Positions 48,947-56,878 of a DNA stretch of 64,000 nt are shown in pieces (within the stretch, counting starts at the first letter, position 1; each line of letters opens with the position of its first letter). The stretch covers positions 1-64,000 of the forward strand of contig CAZCUD010000002.1 of NCBI GenBank assembly GCA_964501785.1, in the 5' to 3' direction. Both the position numbers and the translations under genes were made by a program. The DNA is from DATBSK01 sp964501785 (GTDB lineage: Bacteria; Actinomycetota; Acidimicrobiia; IMCC26256; PALSA-555). The notes under the pieces were generated by a model, which had not been told where the DNA came from, made no database searches, and was given only the letters and a program-made list of their open reading frames with translations.

Positions 48947-49206
48947 TGGAAGCACTGATCGACCACGGAGAGGGCTTGCTCGTCCCCGAGCGCATGATCG
49001 TCGCCCCGTCGGTGGGCACCTTCCGAGCCGTCGACGTCACCGAGCGCACGGCGGTCGAGGCCGGTCAGACGGTCGGCATGGTCGACGGCCCGGGCACCTC
49101 CACCCCCGTCGCCAGCCCGTTCAGCGGTGAGATCGTCGGCATGCTGGTCCACCCGGGTGAACGGCTGCGCGAGGGCCAGCCCGTAGCCTGGCTGCGCGTC
49201 TCCTAG
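48946..49206 (+). CDS. biotinyl/lipoyl-fold protein lacking the acceptor lysine
   Basis: This 86-residue protein follows the biotinyl-domain pattern (VEAGQTVGMVDG, VASPFSGEIVGMLVHPGERL, REGQPVAWLRV), but the hairpin that should carry EAMKM reads GPGTSTP, so no lysine can be modified. The 20 N-terminal residues (MEALIDHGEGLLVPERMIVA) are unusual. It is translationally coupled to fabD and followed by fabH after 33 bp, so it belongs to the fatty-acid operon. A structural or regulatory role is inferred. Confidence 0.75.
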   Translation: MEALIDHGEGLLVPERMIVAPSVGTFRAVDVTERTAVEAGQTVGMVDGPGTSTPVASPFSGEIVGMLVHPGERLREGQPVAWLRVS

Positions 49207-49239
49207 CGGCAGCGTCCGCCCCGGGCCCGAAGGAAGCAG

Positions 49240-50229
49240 ATGCGCGCGTCGATCGCGGGATGGGGGACGGCGGTCCCCGAGCACCGGCTCACCAACGCCG
49301 ACCTCGAACGACGCGTCGACACCAGCGACGACTGGATCGTCGAGCGCACCGGGATCCGGGAGAGGCGCGTCGCCGACCCCGGCGAGACCACGGCCACCCT
49401 TGCCATCGAGGCAGGGACGGCGGCGATCAAGCAGGCCGGGATCACGCCCGAGGACGTCGACCTCTTGATCGTCGCCACCGCGACGCCCGAGCAGCCCATC
49501 CCCCACACCGGCGCGTTCGTCGGCGAGGGGCTCGGCGTGCGCTGCGGGTCGTTCGACCTCGGCGCCGGCTGCGCCGGGTTCGTCTACGAGCTCGTCACCG
49601 GTGCCGCCCTGCTCACCGCCGGGCCCATGGACCACGTGCTCGTGATCGGGGCCGAGACGCTCTCGCGGATCGTCGATCCCACCGACCGCGGCACGTGCAT
49701 CCTCTTCGGCGACGGGGCCGCGGCCGTGGTGCTCGAGCAGTCGTCCGACGACCGCACCGGCGTGCTCGCGTGGGACCTCGGGTGCGACGGGTCGGCGACC
49801 GGGCTCCTCGGCATCCCGGCGGGCGGGAGCCGGCTCCCGGCCACGCCGGAGACGATCGCCGACGGCCTCCAGTTCATCAAGATGCAGGGCCAGGAGGTGT
49901 TCCGCCGGGCCGTGCGCGCGGTCGTCGACTCGGCGCGGCTCACGCTCGAGCGGGCGGGCCTGAGCGCCGACGACGTCGACTGGTTCGTCCCCCACCAGGC
50001 GAACCTGCGGATCATCGAGGCCGCCGCGTCGCGCCTGAAGATCCCCATGGAGCGCACGATCGTCAACATCGAGCGCTACGGCAACACGTCCGCCGCGTCG
50101 ATCCCGCTCGCGATGTCGGAGGCCGCCGACGACGGACGCATCGGCGAGGGCGACGTGCTGCTGCTCAGCGGGTTCGGCGCCGGCATGACCTGGGGCAGCG
50201 CCGCGCTGCGCTGGGGCCGCGCGCAGTGA
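49240..50229 (+). CDS. fabH: beta-ketoacyl-ACP synthase III
   Basis: This 329-residue initiation enzyme condenses acetyl- or branched acyl-CoA with malonyl-ACP. Cys111 in LGAGCAGFVY, His in VPHQANLRI and Asn in YGNTSAASI form the catalytic triad. GAAGGAAG precedes the ATG. Its stop overlaps the fabG start by GTGA. Substrate preference cannot be read from sequence. Confidence 0.95.
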   Translation: MRASIAGWGTAVPEHRLTNADLERRVDTSDDWIVERTGIRERRVADPGETTATLAIEAGTAAIKQAGITPEDVDLLIVATATPEQPIPHTGAFVGEGLGVRCGSFDLGAGCAGFVYELVTGAALLTAGPMDHVLVIGAETLSRIVDPTDRGTCILFGDGAAAVVLEQSSDDRTGVLAWDLGCDGSATGLLGIPAGGSRLPATPETIADGLQFIKMQGQEVFRRAVRAVVDSARLTLERAGLSADDVDWFVPHQANLRIIEAAASRLKIPMERTIVNIERYGNTSAASIPLAMSEAADDGRIGEGDVLLLSGFGAGMTWGSAALRWGRAQ

Positions 50230-50966
50230 GCCGCACCGCCCTCGTCACGGGCGCGTCCCGCGGCATCGGGCGCGCGATCGCCGTCTCGCTCGGTCGCAGC
50301 GGGCATCGCGTCGCCTGTGGGTACGCGACCGACGCGGCCAGCGCGGAGGAGACCTGTGGCGCGGTCGGCGAAGCCGGCGGCGAGGCGATCGCGGTCGCCG
50401 TCGACGTGGCCGACACCGACTCCGTCGACGCCGCGTTCAAGCGGATCGAGGACGAGCTCGGCGCCGTCGAGGTGCTCGTCAACAACGCCGGCATCACCGC
50501 CGACGGCCTCGTCGCGCGGATGAGCGAGGAGGCCTGGACGTCGGTCGTGCAGACCAACCTCACGGGTGCGTTCCACACGATCCGCCGGGCCACGCCCAAG
50601 ATGATGCGCAGCCGCTGGGGCCGGATCGTCAACGTCTCGTCGGTGAGCGGCCACATCGGGGCCCCGGGCCAGGCCAACTACTCGGCCGCGAAGGCCGGTC
50701 TGCTCGGGCTCTCCCGGGCCGTGGCACGAGAGCTCGCCTCACGAGGCATCACCTGTAACGTTGTGGCACCCGGACCTATCGTCACGGCGATGACCGACGG
50801 GATGCCGCCCGAGTGGCACAGCGCCATGGAGGCGACCGTGCCGCTCGGGAGGCTCGGGACCCCGGAAGAGGTGGGTGCCGTCGTCGGGTTCCTCGCCTCC
50901 GAGGCTGCGGGGTACGTCACCGGCGCCGTCGTCCCCGTCGACGGCGGCCTGGGGATGGGGCACTAG
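50226..50966 (+). CDS. fabG: 3-oxoacyl-ACP reductase
   Basis: This 246-residue NADPH-dependent SDR reduces 3-oxoacyl-ACP. It has TGASRGIGRAI (cofactor), NNAGITADG, Ser in NVSSVSG and the YSAAKAG Tyr-Lys pair (Y-x3-K), and ends in VDGGLGMGH. The GTG start overlaps the fabH stop. Confidence 0.95.
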   Translation: MSRTALVTGASRGIGRAIAVSLGRSGHRVACGYATDAASAEETCGAVGEAGGEAIAVAVDVADTDSVDAAFKRIEDELGAVEVLVNNAGITADGLVARMSEEAWTSVVQTNLTGAFHTIRRATPKMMRSRWGRIVNVSSVSGHIGAPGQANYSAAKAGLLGLSRAVARELASRGITCNVVAPGPIVTAMTDGMPPEWHSAMEATVPLGRLGTPEEVGAVVGFLASEAAGYVTGAVVPVDGGLGMGH

Positions 50967-50970
50967 CGCG

Positions 50971-51045
50971 ATGCGGCACCCGGTGCTGGGCCGCCCCGGC
51001 CGGCACGACACCAACACGATCGAACCCGAAGGAGAGCACAGCTGA
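50971..51045 (+). CDS. 24-codon mini-ORF between fabG and acpP
   Basis: ATG at 50971, five bases after the fabG stop, opens 24 codons (MRHPVLGRPGRHD, TNTIEPEGEHS) and stops in TGATG, the ATG being the acpP start. This one is not a tandem repeat and acpP has its own AAGGAGA, so it may be chance. Confidence 0.25.
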   Translation: MRHPVLGRPGRHDTNTIEPEGEHS

Positions 51046-51290
51046 TGGAGCGCGACGAGGCAGTGGCCGCCCTGCGTGAGGTGGCGGTCGAGGTCCTCAG
51101 CGTCGAACCCGACGCCGTCACCGAGGAAGCACGATTCAAGGAAGACCTCGATGCCGACAGCCTCGACCTGGTCGAGCTCGTCATGGGCCTCGAGGAGCGG
51201 TTCGACATCTCGGTGCCGGAGGAAGACCTCGAGGGCGTCGCCACGGTCGGCCAGGCGGTCGACCTCGTGCTGAGCAAGGTGGACTCATGA
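51045..51290 (+). CDS. acpP: acyl carrier protein
   Basis: This 81-residue acidic carrier has the phosphopantetheine serine Ser39 in DADSLDLVELVMGLEERF. AAGGAGA precedes the ATG. The stop TGA overlaps the ATG of a 28-codon repeat ORF (ATGA), which itself overlaps fabF. Confidence 0.97.
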   Translation: MERDEAVAALREVAVEVLSVEPDAVTEEARFKEDLDADSLDLVELVMGLEERFDISVPEEDLEGVATVGQAVDLVLSKVDS

Positions 51291-51373
51291 GCGAGCGTTC
51301 GCGGCGCAGGTACCCTGCGCCGCAGCGAGCGTGGCCCGAGCGGCCCGGCGCGCAGCGCCGAGAGCGGGAATGA
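51287..51373 (+). CDS. 28-codon mini-ORF formed by a double-hairpin repeat between acpP and fabF
   Basis: The 86-nt element between acpP and fabF reads as MSERSRRRYPAPQRAWPERP... (28 codons) with ATGA overlap to the acpP stop and TGATG overlap to the fabF start. It carries hairpin 1 GCGGCGCAG/CTGCGCCGC with loop GTACC (51301-51323) and hairpin 2 CGGCGC/GCGCCG with loop GCA (51346-51360). GAGAGCGGGA at its end serves as the fabF ribosome-binding site. Related to the repeats at 1-90 and 47741-47861. Confidence 0.45.
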   Translation: MSERSRRRYPAPQRAWPERPGAQRRERE

Positions 51374-52629
51374 TGACGTCGGACCTCGTCGACCATCGGG
51401 GTCGACCGCGGGTCGCCGTGACCGGCATGGGCGTGAAGACGCCCGGCGGGTCCGATCTCGTCACGTTCTGGACCAACCTGTGCGAGGCGAACCCGATGGC
51501 GGGGCCGATCCAGGCCTTCGACGCGTCCGAGGAGCCGGTTCGCTTCGCGTGCGAGGTGCGCGACTTCGACCCCGAGGGCTACTTCTCCACGAAGGAGGCC
51601 CGCCGACAGGATCGGGTGACCCAGCTCGGCGTCGGCGCGGCCGCGGACGCGCTCGCCGATGCCGGCGACCTCGGCGCCACCGACCCCGATCGCTGCGCGG
51701 TCATCGCCGCGACCGGTATCGGCGGCCTCCACACGCTCGAGGAGAACTGCAAGGCCTACTTCGAGAAGGGCCCGTCTCGGGTGAGCCCGTTCTTCGTGCC
51801 GATGATGATGCCGAACGCGACCGCCGGCGTGATCTCGATGCGCTTCGGCTGGACCGGTCCGGCGATCTGCATCGCCACGGCATGCGCGGCCGGCACGAAC
51901 GCGATCGGCGAGGGCGCGCGGCTCATCCGCGACGGATCGTCCGACGTCGTGCTCGCGGGCGGCACCGAGTTCCCGATCACGCCGATCACGCTCGCGGCCT
52001 TCGCGCGCATGACAGCGCTGAGCACCCGCAACGACGATCCGTTGCGGGCATCCCGCCCCTTCGACGCGAACCGCGACGGCTTCGTGATCGGCGAAGGATC
52101 GGGCTTCTTCGTGCTCGAGACGCTCGAGCGCGCCCGCGCGCGCGGCGCGCGCATCTACGGCGAGGTGTCGGGCTACGGCCGCAACGCCGACGCGTACCAC
52201 ATCACGGCGCCCTCCCCCGGGGGCACGGGCGCCGCCGCGTGCATGCAGCAGGCCCTCGACGACAGCGGGCTCTCCCCCGCCGCGATCGGCCACGTGAACG
52301 CACACGGCACCTCCACCGATCTGAACGACCTCGCCGAGTCGCAGGCGATCCTCAAGGTGTTCGGCGACGACGCCCCTCCGGTCACCTCCAACAAGGGCGT
52401 GCTCGGGCACATGATCGCCGGTGCGGGTGCGGCCGAGGCGGTCGCGTCGATGCTCTCGATGCGTGACGGCATCGTCCCGCCGACCGCGAACTTCGAGCAG
52501 CTGGGCGAGGACATCACGCTCGACGTCGTCCACGGCGCTCCGCGAGAGGTCGGGACGCAGCCGGTGATCTCGAACTCGTTCGGCTTCGGTGGCCACAACG
52601 CCTCCCTGGTGCTGACGCCGACCGCGTGA
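51373..52629 (+). CDS. fabF: beta-ketoacyl-ACP synthase II
   Basis: This 418-residue elongation enzyme has Cys171 in IATACAAGTNAIGEG, His in NAHGTSTDLND and His in KGVLGHMIAGAGAAEA, and the C-terminal SNSFGFGGHNASL. Adjacent ATGs at 51370 and 51373 are candidates; the second overlaps the stop of the repeat ORF. Its own stop codon begins the 14-bp repeat run that leads into the carboxyltransferase gene. Confidence 0.96.
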   Translation: MTSDLVDHRGRPRVAVTGMGVKTPGGSDLVTFWTNLCEANPMAGPIQAFDASEEPVRFACEVRDFDPEGYFSTKEARRQDRVTQLGVGAAADALADAGDLGATDPDRCAVIAATGIGGLHTLEENCKAYFEKGPSRVSPFFVPMMMPNATAGVISMRFGWTGPAICIATACAAGTNAIGEGARLIRDGSSDVVLAGGTEFPITPITLAAFARMTALSTRNDDPLRASRPFDANRDGFVIGEGSGFFVLETLERARARGARIYGEVSGYGRNADAYHITAPSPGGTGAAACMQQALDDSGLSPAAIGHVNAHGTSTDLNDLAESQAILKVFGDDAPPVTSNKGVLGHMIAGAGAAEAVASMLSMRDGIVPPTANFEQLGEDITLDVVHGAPREVGTQPVISNSFGFGGHNASLVLTPTA

Positions 52630-52667
52630 GAACGCCCGCGTGAGAACGCCCACGTGAGACCGCCCAC
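52626..52667 (+). repeat. 14-bp tandem repeat of stop-start overlaps between fabF and the carboxyltransferase gene
   Basis: Three 14-bp units (52626, 52640, 52654) each begin GTGAGA. Each gives a 5-codon frame (MRTPA, MRTPT, MRPPT) whose TGA overlaps the next GTG; the first overlaps the fabF stop, and the last leads to the GTG at 52668 that starts the carboxyltransferase. A tandem duplication of one GTGA junction explains the pattern. Confidence 0.85.
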
Positions 52668-54050
52668 GTGAGACCCGGGGCCGCGCCGCTACCACTCGGT
52701 GCGCGCCGCAGCGAGGCCGCGTCGGGATCGCTGCACGAGGTCGACGAGCGCACGGTCGCGTCGTTCACGCTCCGCGGCGGCAAGCACGTGGGCGCGATCG
52801 GCCCACCGGAGGGCACGACGATCGAGCAGACGATCCGGGCTGCGATCGCGACCGGGGTGCCCGTGGTGGGCACCATCGCGTCCTCCGGAGCCGACGTCGT
52901 CGAGGGGGTCGCGTCCCTGCATGCCTGGGGACGCGTCGCCAAGGCGATGACCGACGCCTCCGGCGTGGTGCCCACCGTCCTCGTCGTCGTCGGCCCCTGC
53001 GTGTCGGGCCCCGCCCTGCTCCTCGGCCTGGCCGACGTCGTGATCATGACCGACGAGGCGTTCGCGTACGTGAGCGGGCCCGACACCGTCCGGGCGTTCA
53101 CCGGCATCTCGGTCGACCACCGCGGCCTCGGCGGCGCCGAGCACCACGACACGCGCAGCGGCGTGGCGACGATGGTCGTCGCCGACGAGCGCGCGGCGCG
53201 GGATGCGGTCGCGTCGCTGCTCGACTACCTCCCCTCGCACCATCTCGACGACCCGCCGCGCTGGCCGACGGACGATCCCGTCGACCGCGACTGCACGGTG
53301 GCCGCGACCGCCGTGCCCGCCCGCTCGAACGCCTCGTACGACATCCGCACGATCGTGGACGATGTGCTCGACCAGGGCTCGCTGCTGGAGCTGCGGCCCC
53401 ATCACGCGAGCAACCTGGTGACCGCGCTCGGCCGGCTCGACGGACGCACGGTCGGGATCGTCGCGAACCAGCCGCAGCAGCGCGCGGGCACCATCGACAT
53501 CGAGGCCTCGGAGAAGGCGGCCCGGTTCGTCCAGTGGTGCGACTGCTTCAACATCCCACTGCTCACGTTCGTGGACACGCCCGGCTTCGAGCCGGGCAAG
53601 GACCTGGAGTGGCGCGGCATGATCCGCCACGGCGCCGAGCTCGTGCACGCGTACGCGGCGGCGACCGTCCCGAGGCTCTGCATCGTCTTGCGCAAGGCGT
53701 TCGGTGGCGCCTACATCGTCATGGACTCCAAGGGTCTGGGGAACGACTGGTGCGGCGCCTGGCCGACCGCCGAGATCGCGGTGATGGGTGCACCGGGAGC
53801 GGTGCAGATCCTCCACGGGCGGACGCTGCGCGAGGAAGCCGACGAGACGGCGCGCCTCCGGCGGCAGGCCGACCTCGAGCACGAGTACGAGGACCGCTTC
53901 GCGAACCCGTACGTCGCCGCGGAGCGAGGCTTCGTCGACGACGTGATCGCCGCGACCGACACCCGCCGCGTCGTCGCCGACGCGCTCGCCCGCCTGGGCA
54001 CGAAGCGCGAGCAGACCCCCTCCCGGCGCCATGCCAACACGCCGCTCTGA
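52668..54050 (+). CDS. acyl-CoA carboxylase carboxyltransferase subunit
   Basis: This ~460-residue protein has the two crotonase-like halves of carboxyltransferase beta subunits (PccB/AccD type): N-half PVVGTIASSGADVVEGVASL and VLVVVGPCVSGPALLLGLAD, C-half FVDTPGFEPGKDLEWRGMIR and RKAFGGAYIVMDSKG. It is shorter than the usual ~520 residues because ~70 N-terminal residues are missing, and the oxyanion-area sequence SSGADVVEG differs from the usual SGGARIQEG. It probably makes malonyl-CoA for the operon with a biotin-carboxylase subunit encoded elsewhere. Confidence 0.88.
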   Translation: MRPGAAPLPLGARRSEAASGSLHEVDERTVASFTLRGGKHVGAIGPPEGTTIEQTIRAAIATGVPVVGTIASSGADVVEGVASLHAWGRVAKAMTDASGVVPTVLVVVGPCVSGPALLLGLADVVIMTDEAFAYVSGPDTVRAFTGISVDHRGLGGAEHHDTRSGVATMVVADERAARDAVASLLDYLPSHHLDDPPRWPTDDPVDRDCTVAATAVPARSNASYDIRTIVDDVLDQGSLLELRPHHASNLVTALGRLDGRTVGIVANQPQQRAGTIDIEASEKAARFVQWCDCFNIPLLTFVDTPGFEPGKDLEWRGMIRHGAELVHAYAAATVPRLCIVLRKAFGGAYIVMDSKGLGNDWCGAWPTAEIAVMGAPGAVQILHGRTLREEADETARLRRQADLEHEYEDRFANPYVAAERGFVDDVIAATDTRRVVADALARLGTKREQTPSRRHANTPL

Positions 54051-54063
54051 CCGAGGCCCCGGG

Positions 54064-54069
54064 TAGGTT
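54064..54069 (+). promoter_or_regulatory. fabI -10 box (TAGGTT)
   Basis: TAGGTT ends 6 nt before the fabI ATG, so fabI may also be made from its own leaderless transcript in addition to the operon message. Confidence 0.45.
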
Positions 54070-54075
54070 GTCCCG

Positions 54076-54831
54076 ATGCTGCTCGACGGCAAGCGGATCC
54101 TCGTCACCGGTGTGCTCAACGACCAGTCGATCGCGTTCTCGGTCGCCCGACGGGCTCAGGAGGAAGGCGCCGAGGTCGTCCTGACGTCCTTCGGCCGCGT
54201 GATGCGACTCACCGAGCGCACCGCGAAGCGTCTGCCCGCCACGCCCGAGATCGTCGAGCTCGACGTCTCCAGCACCGACGATCTCGACGCGCTCGCCGAG
54301 CGGGTCGGCGGAGAGCTCGACGGTGTCCTCCACGCGATCGGCTTCGCGCCCGAGTCGTGCCTCGGCGGCGGCTTCATGGACGCGCCGTGGGAGGACGTCG
54401 CGGTCGCGGTCCAGGTGTCGGCGTACTCGCTCAAGTCCCTCGTCAAGGCCGCGCTGCCCCTCATGGGTCACGGCGGCTCGGTGGTCGGCCTCGACTTCGA
54501 CAACACCGTCGCCTGGCCCGTCTACGACTGGATGGGCGTCGCGAAGTCGGCGTTCGAGTCGGTGTCGCGCTACCTCGCGAAGGAGCTCGGGCCCGAGGGG
54601 ATCCGGGTCAACCTCGTCGCGGCCGGGCCCGTGCGCACGATGGCCGCGAAGAGCATCCCGGGGTTCGAGGCGTTCGAGGAGGTCTGGGGCGAGCGCGCGC
54701 CGCTCGGCTGGGACATCCGCGACCCCGAGCCGGTGGCCTCGGCGTGCGTCGCCCTGCTCTCCGACCTCTTCCCCGCGACGACGGGCGAGATGGTGCACGT
54801 CGACGGCGGCTACCACGCCGTCGGCGCCTGA
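54076..54831 (+). CDS. fabI: enoyl-ACP reductase (FabI/InhA type)
   Basis: This 251-residue NADH-dependent reductase completes the elongation cycle. The enoyl-reductase SDR signature is the spacing Y-x6-K (VYDWMGVAKSA), with LVTGVLNDQSIAFSVARRAQ at the cofactor site and AAGPVRTMAAKSIPG near the substrate loop. It resembles mycobacterial InhA. Last gene of the fab locus, convergent with the peroxiredoxin gene (3 bp between stops). Confidence 0.95.
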   Translation: MLLDGKRILVTGVLNDQSIAFSVARRAQEEGAEVVLTSFGRVMRLTERTAKRLPATPEIVELDVSSTDDLDALAERVGGELDGVLHAIGFAPESCLGGGFMDAPWEDVAVAVQVSAYSLKSLVKAALPLMGHGGSVVGLDFDNTVAWPVYDWMGVAKSAFESVSRYLAKELGPEGIRVNLVAAGPVRTMAAKSIPGFEAFEEVWGERAPLGWDIRDPEPVASACVALLSDLFPATTGEMVHVDGGYHAVGA

Positions 54832-54834
54832 TCG

Positions 54835-55302
54835 TCACGCTCCGTCGAGGGCGGCCTTCACCTTCGGGACGGTGTCCTTCGGGCTCACCTTGTAGAACGC
54901 GGCCGCGATCTTCCCCTGCTCGTCGACGACGAAGGCCGAGCGGATGATCCCCATGTACTTCTTGCCGTACATGGACTTCTCGCCCCACGTGCCCCACTTC
55001 TCCGCGACCTGGTGCTCGGTGTCCGCGAGGAGTGGGAACCCGAGGTCGTACTTCGTGTCGAACTTCGACTGCTTCTCGGGCGCGTCGGGACTGATCCCGA
55101 GCACGACCGCCTTCAGCTTCTTCAGGTCGGGCATCGCGTCGCGCAACGAGCACGACTGCGTCGTGCAACCCGGCGTGTCCGCCTTCGGGTAGAAGTACAC
55201 GACGACCCGCTTGCCCTTGAAGTCGCTCAGCTTGATCTTCTTGCCCTTCTGGTCGGTCAGCGTGAACGCGGGCGCCTTCGCCCCGACCTTCAGCTCAGCC
55301 AC
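54835..55302 (-). CDS. bcp: thioredoxin-dependent peroxiredoxin (Bcp type)
   Basis: This 155-residue peroxidase detoxifies hydroperoxides. Peroxidatic Cys46 and resolving Cys51 lie in ADTPGCTTQSC, preceded by LSDFKGKRVVVYFYPK. I chose GTG at 55302 because GGGGAG lies 4 nt upstream and the family starts with this AELKVGAKAPAF sequence; the longer frame is not conserved. Confidence 0.93.
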   Translation of the reverse strand: MAELKVGAKAPAFTLTDQKGKKIKLSDFKGKRVVVYFYPKADTPGCTTQSCSLRDAMPDLKKLKAVVLGISPDAPEKQSKFDTKYDLGFPLLADTEHQVAEKWGTWGEKSMYGKKYMGIIRSAFVVDEQGKIAAAFYKVSPKDTVPKVKAALDGA

Positions 55303-55423
55303 TGTCTCCCCCACTGCCTGATACATCATGGCTGCCACTCGCGGCAGCGTTCCCAGCGCGCCCGGACATCCTTGCATCGCTGTCCCCAACGGCGAAGTCG
55401 GGCGAGCCTTACAGTGCGCAGTC

Positions 55424-56215
55424 ATGGCCGACGATGCTCTCAGCAGGTTCACAGCGTCCGAGTTCACCGCCGACGACCGGACGCGGACCGTGTACAGCGC
55501 CGGCACCGGGCCGGCGGTCATCGTCATCCACGAGATGCCGGGCCTCCACCCGGGGGTCGTCGACTTCGCCCAGCGGGTGGTCGACCGGGGCTACCACGTG
55601 CGCATGCCCTCGCTCTTCGGGACGCCGGGTCGTCCGATGAGCACCGGGTACGTGCTGCGCTCCTTGACCAGCGGCTGCGTCTCGCGCGACTTCACGACCT
55701 GGGCCCTCGATCGCACGAGCCCGATCACCACGTGGCTGCGGGCGCTCGCCGCCGACGCCCACGAGCAGTGCGGCGGGCCCGGCGTCGGCGCAGTCGGGAT
55801 GTGCTTCACCGGCGGGTTCGCGCTCGGGATGATGCTCGACGACCGCATGCGCGCGCCGGTGCTGAGCCAACCGTCGATGCCGCTCCCGCTCGGGAAGAAG
55901 CGTCGGGCCGCGGTGGGCATCAGCGACGCCGACCTCGAGGTCGTCCGACGCCGTGCGAACGACGAGGGCGCGTGCGTCCTCGGGCTCCGCTTCACCCAGG
56001 ACCCCGCGGTGCCCGCTGCTCGCTTCGACACGTTGCGCCGCGTCCTCGGTGAGCACTTCATCGCCGTCGAGATCGACTCCTCGAAGGGCAACCCGCACGG
56101 CTTCGGTCGGTCGGCGCACTCGGTGCTGACCGAGCACTTCGTCGACGAGCCCGGCAACCCGACGGTCGCTGCGCTCGAGCGGGTCCTCTCGTTCTTCGAC
56201 GAGCGACTCCGCTAG
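55424..56215 (+). CDS. dienelactone hydrolase family protein
   Basis: This 263-residue alpha/beta hydrolase has the cysteine nucleophile elbow GMCFTGGFAL typical of dienelactone hydrolases, HEMPGLHPGVVDFAQR at the N-terminus and the catalytic His region GNPHGFGRSAHSV. Substrates of such homologues are lactones or esters; the specific one is unknown. Its stop overlaps the anti-sigma gene by 4 bp, convergently. Confidence 0.88.
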   Translation: MADDALSRFTASEFTADDRTRTVYSAGTGPAVIVIHEMPGLHPGVVDFAQRVVDRGYHVRMPSLFGTPGRPMSTGYVLRSLTSGCVSRDFTTWALDRTSPITTWLRALAADAHEQCGGPGVGAVGMCFTGGFALGMMLDDRMRAPVLSQPSMPLPLGKKRRAAVGISDADLEVVRRRANDEGACVLGLRFTQDPAVPAARFDTLRRVLGEHFIAVEIDSSKGNPHGFGRSAHSVLTEHFVDEPGNPTVAALERVLSFFDERLR

Positions 56216-56859
56216 ACGTCGCCCACGTCGGCGCTGCACACTCGGTCGCCGTCCGCGTCGACGAGGTCGACCGACGCGTCCGGGTGCGGGCCGTCGACGA
56301 TCGGGCCGGTCCACTCCCCGGTCCCTCCCGCGATCCGCATCGACCCGACGACCTCGGACCCCCGACGCGAGCGCACCACGACGTCGTAGCGCCCATCTGG
56401 GACCGCGTAGTCGACGGCGATCGCCAGTGACGTCGCCTCGCCGACCGCGGTGACCACGTCCCCGACCCGGATGCCGTCGGAGCCGACCATCGCGCTGCGG
56501 GTCACTGCCGGTGCGACCGCGACGTCGGAGCGCCCGGCGTCGATCACGCGGACCGCGACGACGGTGGCGATCACCGCGACCGCGACCGCCGCCGCGAGCA
56601 CGGCCAACCGCCGGCGGCGGCGCCGGCGAGGTCGACCGACCGCCGCGACGACGCGGTCACCGAAGCCGGGAGGTGGCTCGATCTCGGGCGCGAGGTGCAC
56701 GAGCGCGTCGGCGGCACCGGTCAGGTCGGCGACGTGCGCCTGGCATCCCGGGCATCGGTGGACGTGCTCCAGCACCCGGGCTCGTTCGGCGCCGTCGAGG
56801 ATCCCCAGCACGAGGTCGGGCGCGAGGTCGCGGGCGCGAGCGCACTCGGCGGTGGTCAC
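56212..56859 (-). CDS. anti-sigma factor with zinc-binding motif
   Basis: This 215-residue membrane protein has a cytosolic zinc anti-sigma motif HVHRCPGCQAH (H-x3-C-x2-C, ~residues 32-42), an Arg-rich stretch before one membrane span (LAVLAAAVAVAVIATVVAV, ~85-103) and an extracellular beta domain. It resembles RskA-type proteins. It lies 19 bp after the sigma gene on the same strand and should hold that sigma factor inactive. GTG start. Confidence 0.88.
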   Translation of the reverse strand: MTTAECARARDLAPDLVLGILDGAERARVLEHVHRCPGCQAHVADLTGAADALVHLAPEIEPPPGFGDRVVAAVGRPRRRRRRRLAVLAAAVAVAVIATVVAVRVIDAGRSDVAVAPAVTRSAMVGSDGIRVGDVVTAVGEATSLAIAVDYAVPDGRYDVVVRSRRGSEVVGSMRIAGGTGEWTGPIVDGPHPDASVDLVDADGDRVCSADVGDV

Positions 56860-56878
56860 GTCCGGTGCTCCGACGCCC

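Noticed and set aside
50971..51045. The 24-codon frame before acpP as proof of the mini-ORF chain.
   Set aside because: It is not a repeat, and acpP has its own AAGGAGA. I list it as a weak feature only and do not count it as evidence.
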